From an uncultured Eubacteriales bacterium (GTDB lineage Bacteria > Bacillota > Clostridia > Christensenellales > CAG-917): a DNA stretch of 64,000 nt. A program made the translations under genes and the position numbers. Location of the stretch: NCBI GenBank assembly GCA_900548005.1, contig URIZ01000007.1, positions 8,243 to 72,242 of the forward strand, written 5' to 3'. The notes under the pieces were generated by a model, which ran no database searches, was not told the origin of the DNA, and saw only the letters and a list, made by a program, of their open reading frames with translations. Of the stretch, positions 58,750 to 64,000 are shown in pieces; position 1 is the stretch's first letter, and each line of letters opens with the position of its first letter.

Positions 58750-59201
58750 AATTTGTTGTCATCAACGGCCCAAACATCAACTTTTTGGGGATAAGAGAGC
58801 CTGAAATTTACGGCTCGGATACTTATGCGTCCTTGCTTGAACTCGTTGCAAAGCACGCAAGAGAAAGGGGCGTGAAAGTGGACTTTTTCCAATCCAATCA
58901 CGAAGGCGCGATTGTGGACAGAGTGCAACAAGCCTACTTTGAAAAGGCGGACGGAATCATCATCAACCCGGCGGCGTACACGCACACGAGCGTTGCCATT
59001 CTCGACGCGCTCAAAGCCGTGTCCATTCCCACCGTCGAAGTGCATATCTCAAAAGTTTCGGACAGAGAAAAGTTCAGACAAATCAGCTATGTTTCAAAGG
59101 TTGCGATCAAGACCATAGAAGGTCGCGGCTTTTGCGGATACGTTGACGCGATAGATTATCTTTTGGAATACGCAAAGCAAAAAGACGAAAAACAAAATTG
59201 A
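58746..59201 (+). CDS. aroQ: 3-dehydroquinate dehydratase, type II
   Basis: 151 aa, normal for the dodecameric type II enzyme. NGPNINFLGIREPEIYG is the N-terminal signature with the catalytic Tyr (IYG); NPAAYTHTSVAILDAL and VEVHISKV follow. The start overlaps the aroE-aroK stop by 4 bp. It converts 3-dehydroquinate to 3-dehydroshikimate. Confidence 0.95.
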   Translation: MKFVVINGPNINFLGIREPEIYGSDTYASLLELVAKHARERGVKVDFFQSNHEGAIVDRVQQAYFEKADGIIINPAAYTHTSVAILDALKAVSIPTVEVHISKVSDREKFRQISYVSKVAIKTIEGRGFCGYVDAIDYLLEYAKQKDEKQN

Positions 59202-59303
59202 AGATTGTCACACAATCGGCACTTTATCGTGTGAAAAACGCAGAATAAACGCTTGATTGTGCAAAAAATATACATCGACAAAAGACGATAGAACAAACAG
59301 ATT

Positions 59304-60509
59304 ATGAAAATCGAGATAAAACCGTCAATCGCAAAAGGAGTGATTGCCGCTCCGCCGTCAAAGAGTTTTGCGCACCGCTTTCTTATATGCGGCGCACTCT
59401 CGCACGCACAAAGCAAGGTGCACGGCATAAGCGAGAGCGACGATATGAAAGCAACGATAGGGTGCTTGTCTTCGCTTGGCGCAAAGGTGCAAAGAGAAGG
59501 CGATACGGTGACGATTTTCGGCGGGCTAAATCCAAAAAAAGAAGTCACGCTCGATTGCATAGAAAGTGGCAGCACGCTCAGATTTATGATTCCCGTTGCG
59601 CTTGCAAGCGGTGCGGAAAAGATAACCTTCAAGGGCAGCGAAAGGCTTGTTGCGCGCGGCGTAGAAGTATATGAACAGACTTTTGAGAATAGGGGCATAA
59701 CCTTTGAAAAAGGCAAAGATTTCATCACGGTGAAAGGGCAGCTCGAAAGCGGCAAATACGTTTTGCGCGGCGACGTGAGCAGTCAATACGTTTCGGGACT
59801 TATGCTTGCGCTCGCAATGCTAAACAAGGACAGCGAGATAGAGATTTTGCCGCCTGTCGAGAGCAGGCCCTATATCGATTTGACCGTTGCTACGCTTGCC
59901 AAATTCGGCGTGAAGATTGAAGAAATCTCGCAAAATACGTTCTTTGTCAAGGGTGGTCAAACTTTCAAGAGCGGAGAGTACAGGGTGGAAGGCGATTGGT
60001 CAAACGGCGCGATTTTGCTTGCGCTTGATTCGTTCGGTTCGCAAGTGGAAGTGACGGGGCTTGACGAAAACAGCGTGCAAGGGGACAAGGCTTGCGTGGA
60101 GATATTCCGCACGCTCGAAAAGGAAAACGCGGTGATCGATTTGTCAGACTGTCCCGACCTTGCTCCCATAGCGTTTGCGGTTGCGGCAGAGAAAAACGGC
60201 GCAACCTTCGTCGGAACGGAGCGGTTGAAGATAAAAGAGAGCGACAGGGCGGCGGTTATGGCGCAAGAGCTTGCAAAATGCGGCGCGCAAGTCGAAGTGA
60301 AAGAAAACTGCGTTGTGGTGAAAAAGCGTGATTTGCACTCGCCGACTCAAACGCTTTTGTCGCACAACGACCACAGGATCGCGATGTCGCTTGCCGTGCT
60401 TATGACAAAATACGGCGGACAAATAGACGGCGCGGAAGCGGTGAAAAAGAGTTACCCGAACTTTTGGAGCGACATTAAAGGAGTGGGGACGAACGTATAT
60501 GAAATTTGA
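59304..60509 (+). CDS. aroA: 5-enolpyruvylshikimate-3-phosphate synthase
   Basis: 401 aa. It joins PEP to shikimate-3-phosphate. Motifs: PPSKSFAHRFLICGAL, ESGSTLRFMIPVA, GDVSSQYVSGLMLAL, GDWSNGAILLAL and HNDHRIAMSLAVL. Slightly short for the family (about 420-430). A 102-bp gap precedes it, the longest inside the operon; it holds imperfect hairpins but no clear terminator, and the SD is weak. Confidence 0.95.
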   Translation: MKIEIKPSIAKGVIAAPPSKSFAHRFLICGALSHAQSKVHGISESDDMKATIGCLSSLGAKVQREGDTVTIFGGLNPKKEVTLDCIESGSTLRFMIPVALASGAEKITFKGSERLVARGVEVYEQTFENRGITFEKGKDFITVKGQLESGKYVLRGDVSSQYVSGLMLALAMLNKDSEIEILPPVESRPYIDLTVATLAKFGVKIEEISQNTFFVKGGQTFKSGEYRVEGDWSNGAILLALDSFGSQVEVTGLDENSVQGDKACVEIFRTLEKENAVIDLSDCPDLAPIAFAVAAEKNGATFVGTERLKIKESDRAAVMAQELAKCGAQVEVKENCVVVKKRDLHSPTQTLLSHNDHRIAMSLAVLMTKYGGQIDGAEAVKKSYPNFWSDIKGVGTNVYEI

Positions 60510-61371
60510 CGAAAATACAAAGATATTGATCGTGGGCTTGGGGCTTATCGGCGGCTCGTATGCGCGCGCGCTCACCGAAAAAGGTTTTGAAACGGGCGCG
60601 ATCGACGTCGATCAAAAGGCGATAGACTACGCTTTGGCAAAAGGCTGGATCAAGTCGGGGCAAACGCAAGCGGACAAGGACTACGTGTCGAGATTTGACG
60701 TTGTGGTGTTTGCCGTGTATCCAAAGACGCTCATTGCGTGGCTTGAACGGTATCGTTCTTTCATCAAAAGCGGCGCGCTCGTGACGGACGTGAGCGGCGT
60801 GAAAGGATGCGTCGTGTACAAGGCGCAAGAGCTGTTGCAAGACCGTGCGGAATTTATCGGCGCGCACCCCATGGCAGGGCGCGAAGTCAGCGGCGTGGAG
60901 CATGCAAATCCCGCGATTTTCAAGGGCGCAAACTTCATTGTCGTGCCGACGGATAAGAACACGCAAGAGGGCATAGAAGGGTGCAAAGAGCTTGCTCGAT
61001 TGCTCGGATTTGGCAAAATATCCGTGCTTTCGCCCGAGCAACACGACGAAATGGCGGGATTTTTGTCCCACCTTACGCACTGCATAGCGGTGTCGCTTAT
61101 GGTGTGCAAGGACTCGACTCATCTTGCAAGCTACACGGGCGATTCCTTCCGCGATCTCACCCGCATTGCCAAAATCAACGACGATATGTGGAGCGAGCTT
61201 TTCTTGCTCAACAAGGACGAACTTCTGGCGCAAATGAATCTTTTTGAAGAGCATTTCAACGCTTTGAAAAAATATATAGAATCAGACGATAGAGATGCCA
61301 TACGCGAGATGATGCGCATATCCGCTTCTCGCCGCAAGGTCTTTGACAAAGACGCAAAGGAGAAAAAATGA
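60499..61371 (+). CDS. tyrA: Prephenate dehydrogenase
   Basis: 290 aa. It makes 4-hydroxyphenylpyruvate from prephenate with NAD(P). Rossmann motif LIVGLGLIGGSYARAL at the N-terminus, DVSGVKGCVV, HPMAGREVSGVEHA with the catalytic His region, and LSHLTHCIAVSL. No C-terminal ACT domain, so feedback by Tyr may be weak or rely on attenuation. Overlaps the aroA end by 11 bp. Confidence 0.94.
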   Translation: MKFDENTKILIVGLGLIGGSYARALTEKGFETGAIDVDQKAIDYALAKGWIKSGQTQADKDYVSRFDVVVFAVYPKTLIAWLERYRSFIKSGALVTDVSGVKGCVVYKAQELLQDRAEFIGAHPMAGREVSGVEHANPAIFKGANFIVVPTDKNTQEGIEGCKELARLLGFGKISVLSPEQHDEMAGFLSHLTHCIAVSLMVCKDSTHLASYTGDSFRDLTRIAKINDDMWSELFLLNKDELLAQMNLFEEHFNALKKYIESDDRDAIREMMRISASRRKVFDKDAKEKK

Positions 61372-62396
61372 ATCTCGAATTCAAACGCAAATTGCCGACG
61401 TTGCAAGAGATAAAAGCAATGTACCCCATCGACGACGAACTTGCCGCTCGCAAAAAAGAAACGGACAAGACTCTCGAAAACATTTTCACGGGCAAAGACG
61501 ACAGGCTCGTTCTCGTGATAGGTCCGTGCTCGGCGGACAGAGAAGACGCGGTGCTTGATTATATATCCCGACTTCGCAGAGTGCAAGAGCAGGTGCAAGA
61601 CAAGATAGTCATCGTGCCGAGAATCTACACCAACAAGCCGCGCACGACGGGGGACGGATACAAGGGTATGTTGCACCAACCCGATCCGCACGCAAGCGAA
61701 AATATGCTCAAAGGGCTTATCGCCATACGCAAACTGCACATAAAAGCGTTGCGTCAGACGGGCTTTTCTTGCGCGGACGAGATGTTGTATCCCGAAAACC
61801 ACTTATATTTATCGGACGTGTTGTCCTACGTTGCAGTGGGTGCAAGGTCGGTCGAAAATCAGTTTCACAGGCTCACGGCAAGCGGTTTGGACATCCCCGT
61901 GGGCATGAAAAACCCAACCAGCGGCGATTTGTCGGTGATGATGAACTCCATTCGCGCGGCGCAACATCCGCACACGTTTGTGTATTCGGGCTGGGAAGTC
62001 AACAGCAAGGGCAATCCGCTTGCGCACGCCATTTTGCGCGGCTCGGTGGACAGATACGGACAAACCATACCCAATTATCACTACGAAGATTTGCAAAAAG
62101 TGTTCAATATGTTCTCGGAAGGCGGCTTTGAAAACCCCGCCGTCATCGTGGACACCAACCATTCAAACTCTGCAAAACGCTATGATCAACAGCCGCGTAT
62201 CGCAAAAGAGATCATGCACAGCGCAATGCAATCGAGCGATATTCGCTCGCTCGTGAAGGGGCTTATGATCGAGTCCTATATCGAAGACGGCTCGCAATCG
62301 AGCGACGGCGGCGTGTACGGTCAATCCATCACCGATCCCTGTCTTGGGTGGGAAAAAACCGAAAAACTCATTTTTGAACTTGCAGAATTGAGATAA
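61368..62396 (+). CDS. aroF: 3-deoxy-7-phosphoheptulonate synthase (DAHP synthase, AroF/G/H type)
   Basis: 342 aa. First enzyme of the pathway (PEP + erythrose-4-phosphate). It belongs to the class Ia-type family: LVIGPCSADREDAVLDY, PRIYTNKPRTTGDGYKG, NPTSGDLSVMMNS and VDTNHSNSAKRYDQQ. No chorismate mutase or ACT fusion. The start overlaps the tyrA stop by 4 bp. It is the last clear gene of the operon. Confidence 0.95.
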   Translation: MNLEFKRKLPTLQEIKAMYPIDDELAARKKETDKTLENIFTGKDDRLVLVIGPCSADREDAVLDYISRLRRVQEQVQDKIVIVPRIYTNKPRTTGDGYKGMLHQPDPHASENMLKGLIAIRKLHIKALRQTGFSCADEMLYPENHLYLSDVLSYVAVGARSVENQFHRLTASGLDIPVGMKNPTSGDLSVMMNSIRAAQHPHTFVYSGWEVNSKGNPLAHAILRGSVDRYGQTIPNYHYEDLQKVFNMFSEGGFENPAVIVDTNHSNSAKRYDQQPRIAKEIMHSAMQSSDIRSLVKGLMIESYIEDGSQSSDGGVYGQSITDPCLGWEKTEKLIFELAELR

Positions 62397-62503
62397 TTGT
62401 GCTACAATCGTATAGCAAAAAGATAAAAGACGTGAAACGGCGCATTTTTTTTGACTAGTTGGGGACGCCGAATAAATAAGCGCAAAAGCGAAGGGCAGGA
62501 TTT

Positions 62504-62836
62504 ATGTTAGGTGAGAGCGGTTTTCAGCCTTTGACGGAACAGGCAGAAACTATCAAACCCGAAAGCGATTTGCAACCCGAAAATGTTTCCGCACCCGAAA
62601 GGAAGGACACAGAGTGTTGCGACGCAGTGGTTAGACAGTATGGCGACGCGTTTTGGGTGTGCTGTTCAAAATGCACGCACAAATTGGGCAAAATCATCAA
62701 CGTGGATGAATTTATGTCGCAAAGCGCATTTGAATTTCAGGTCAAATGCACATCTTGCAAGACGATCAACATCGTCAATGCAAAGACTCCGGTGGAAGTG
62801 TTGGCATTCAACGCGCCGCAAGAAGATCCGGTGTGA
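62504..62836 (+). CDS. Small putative zinc-ribbon protein
   Basis: 110 aa, SD agga before the ATG. Not recognised. The first 35 residues are acidic and low-complexity. Two Cys pairs, CCSKC (about 52-56) and CTSC (about 82-85), about 28 residues apart, look like a single zinc ribbon. It lies 107 bp after aroF with no clear terminator between, so it could be co-transcribed, but a TTGACT near 62452 could also start a separate transcript. Confidence 0.65.
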   Translation: MLGESGFQPLTEQAETIKPESDLQPENVSAPERKDTECCDAVVRQYGDAFWVCCSKCTHKLGKIINVDEFMSQSAFEFQVKCTSCKTINIVNAKTPVEVLAFNAPQEDPV

Positions 62837-62869
62837 AAGCAAGCAAAATAGACGCTTGCAAGCAAAATC

Positions 62870-62910
62870 AACAAGAAAAACAAACGTCCCGATCGTTATG
62901 ATCGGGACGC
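62870..62910 (-). terminator. Terminator of the candidate small RNA
   Basis: Perfect 10-bp stem with a 5-base loop; the T-rich tail is on the minus strand only, so it works best leftwards. Confidence 0.8.
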
Positions 62911-62985
62911 TTGCTTCAAAAGAAGACATTTATTGGGAGAATCTGAAAACAAGCAATTTTGCCAAAACGCATTTTCGCGCCTTGT
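62870..62985 (-). ncRNA. Candidate small RNA
   Basis: On the minus strand, a strong promoter (62992-63020) is followed by about 100 nt without an SD-preceded reading frame and then a terminator: stem cgtcccgatc / gatcgggacg (62910-62886) followed by tttgtttttcttg. Internal hairpins include cttc-tttt-gaag. It does not match SRP, 6S, tmRNA or RNase P RNA features that I know. Confidence 0.55.
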
Positions 62986-62991
62986 GATTGC

Positions 62992-63020
62992 ATTATATAT
63001 TATGTAGCGCAATACGTCAA
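62992..63020 (-). promoter_or_regulatory. Promoter of the candidate small RNA
   Basis: Minus strand: TTGACG (63020-63015), 17-bp spacer, TATAAT (62997-62992). Confidence 0.75.
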
Positions 63021-63160
63021 CAAAATATGAAAAATATTTCACATTTTCACAAAAATTTTTTTCGAACGGCGCGGATTTTGCCGCAAAAACCAATATTTTG
63101 TGTATATAAGCGCAAAAACGGCACAATTTTACGCTCAAAAAATTTATTTTTTCAATCTGC

Positions 63161-63189
63161 TTGACAATTTCTTTGATTTATCATATCAT
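63161..63189 (+). promoter_or_regulatory. Promoter of the tRNA array
   Basis: TTGACA at 63161-63166, 17-bp spacer, TATCAT at 63184-63189, 17 bp before the first tRNA. Confidence 0.85.
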
Positions 63190-63206
63190 AAGCAAGCATT
63201 CAATAT

Positions 63207-63282
<76 letters not shown>

Positions 63283-63385
63283 TATGCGAGAACGGCTTGC
63301 GTGAAGACGCAAATCGATCTTGCAATCAAATTTTGTTGTGCGGGGCGCTAGTCGCTCCACACGGCAAGCACGCAAAAAGCGTTAT

Positions 63386-63462
63386 GGCGGCGTAGCTTAG
63401 TTGGTTATAGCGGCCGGTTCATACCCGGCAGGTCATTGGTTCGAATCCGATCGCCGCTACCA
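63386..63462 (+). tRNA. tRNA-Met (CAT), elongator
   Basis: 77 nt with CCA encoded, anticodon CAT at 63420-63422 in loop TTCATAC. A paired acceptor end (G1-T72) argues against the initiator; an Ile2 (lysidine) reading is less likely. Confidence 0.9.
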
Positions 63463-63480
63463 CTGTGGAGCAATCCACTC

Positions 63481-63557
63481 GGAAGCTTAGCTCAGTTGGT
63501 TAGAGCACCTGCCTTACAAGCAGGGGGTCACAGGTTCGAGTCCTGTAGCTTCCACCA
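63481..63557 (+). tRNA. tRNA-Val (TAC)
   Basis: 77 nt with CCA encoded, acceptor ggaagct / agcttcc, anticodon TAC at 63515-63517. Confidence 0.97.
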
Positions 63558-63578
63558 ACTGATACAAATAGAATATAC

Positions 63579-63654
63579 GGCCCTATGGTCAAGTGGTCTA
63601 AGACATCGCCCTTTCACGGCGGTAACCCGAGTTCGAACCTCGGTAGGGTCACCA
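63579..63654 (+). tRNA. tRNA-Glu (TTC)
   Basis: 76 nt with CCA encoded, acceptor ggcccta / tagggtc, anticodon TTC at 63613-63615. Its last 21 bases are repeated at 63818-63838. Confidence 0.97.
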
Positions 63655-63754
63655 AAGAAAAGACATTCGAACGAATGTCTTTTTCTTTTCCCTACAGAGG
63701 TAGGATATTTCATATCCGCACGCTGCGCGTGCCGAACTCGGTAACCCGACTGAC
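63634..63754. repeat. 121-bp direct repeat, copy 1
   Basis: Starts in the tRNA-Glu T-arm, covers its 3' end, the terminator and 65 bp beyond. Identical to 63818-63938. Confidence 0.97.
63655..63690 (+). terminator. Terminator of the tRNA array
   Basis: aagacattcg / cgaatgtctt hairpin with a 2-base loop, followed by tttcttttc; repeated at 63839-63874. Confidence 0.9.
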
Positions 63755-63817
63755 GTTCCACTAAGCGAGTAAACTCGCACGTTCCACTATTACGGCAGTC
63801 GTTAGCCCGCCTGCCTA
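63755..63817. other. 63-bp spacer between the tRNA-Glu repeats
   Basis: Contains acgttccacta twice (once across the junction). No gene is recognised. Confidence 0.6.
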
Positions 63818-63938
63818 CGAACCTCGGTAGGGTCACCAAAGAAAAGACATTCGAACGAATGTCTTTTTCTTTTCCCTACAGAGGTAGGATATTTCATATC
63901 CGCACGCTGCGCGTGCCGAACTCGGTAACCCGACTGAC
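63818..63938. repeat. 121-bp direct repeat, copy 2
   Basis: Perfect copy of 63634-63754, including the tRNA-Glu 3' end with CCA but no 5' half, and a second terminator. Confidence 0.97.
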
Positions 63939-64000
63939 CGCAAGCGAAGAGAGACGCAAGCGCAAAACATTTGCGGACATCGAGCGCAGCGGACATAGCA

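Noticed and set aside
62896..63138. 80-codon minus-strand frame next to the candidate small RNA
   Set aside because: No SD, unusual composition, and it would begin upstream of the identified promoter.
63528..63996. Two minus-strand open frames across tRNA-Glu and its repeat
   Set aside because: They read antisense through the tRNA and terminator. Their similar C-terminal text comes from the 121-bp duplication, not from homologous proteins.

Overview
The window looks like a chromosomal stretch from an uncultured, Gram-positive-type anaerobe of the class Clostridia. Lines of support are the spore-maturation pair spmA/spmB, strong Shine-Dalgarno (SD) sites (aaggag) with sigma-A-type promoters spaced 16-18 bp, a DUF1858 protein, two DUF2804 paralogues, a TatD/radical-SAM pair, and many short intergenic hairpins. 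Coding density is high, base composition looks mid-range by eye, and no phage, IS element or CRISPR array was seen. The closest taxon cannot be fixed without a search.

Layout. Bases 2-23338 are one enormous open frame (at least 7778 codons, start outside the window) encoding a repetitive, probably surface-exposed protein. Its first two thirds are about 11 long modules separated by acidic Thr/Ala/Gly/Asp linkers; its last third is Ig-like repeats with a recurring (D/N)PY motif. From 23.7 to 33.3 kb come an SPFH/zinc-ribbon pair (YdjI/YdjG-like), a DUF1858 protein, spmAB (minus), metG-tatD-radical SAM, rsmA and a DMT transporter. From 33.6 to 45.1 kb come trmO, two DUF2804 genes, a carboxylesterase, a 5'-nucleotidase lipoprotein, and a divergent aminotransferase/sirtuin pair sharing interlocked promoters, then glmS. 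Both DUF2804 genes are followed by copies of a fold-back repeat of about 122 bp.

From 45.5 to 53.8 kb come an unknown protein, a P-type cation ATPase preceded by a riboswitch-like leader with terminator, a SprT-like protein, a minus-strand operon (sigma factor, secreted C39-like protein, membrane protein that may be its anti-sigma factor), and a DEDDh exonuclease.

From 53.8 to 62.4 kb lies a complete shikimate/Phe/Tyr operon: pheA-aroB-aroC-aroEK fusion-aroQ-aroA-tyrA-aroF. Together these genes cover every step from PEP + erythrose-4-phosphate to chorismate and on to phenylpyruvate and hydroxyphenylpyruvate. In front of pheA is a 49-codon leader peptide with 5 Phe and 5 Tyr codons (four Tyr in a row, no Trp), and its RNA can fold into mutually exclusive 1:2, 2:3 and 3:4 pairings, the last being a terminator. 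This is a textbook-like ribosome-mediated attenuator and the most interesting regulatory system in the window.

The end of the window holds a small putative zinc-ribbon protein, a promoter-to-terminator candidate small RNA on the minus strand, a tRNA array (fMet, Met, Val, Glu), and a perfect 121-bp duplication of the tRNA-Glu 3' end plus its terminator.
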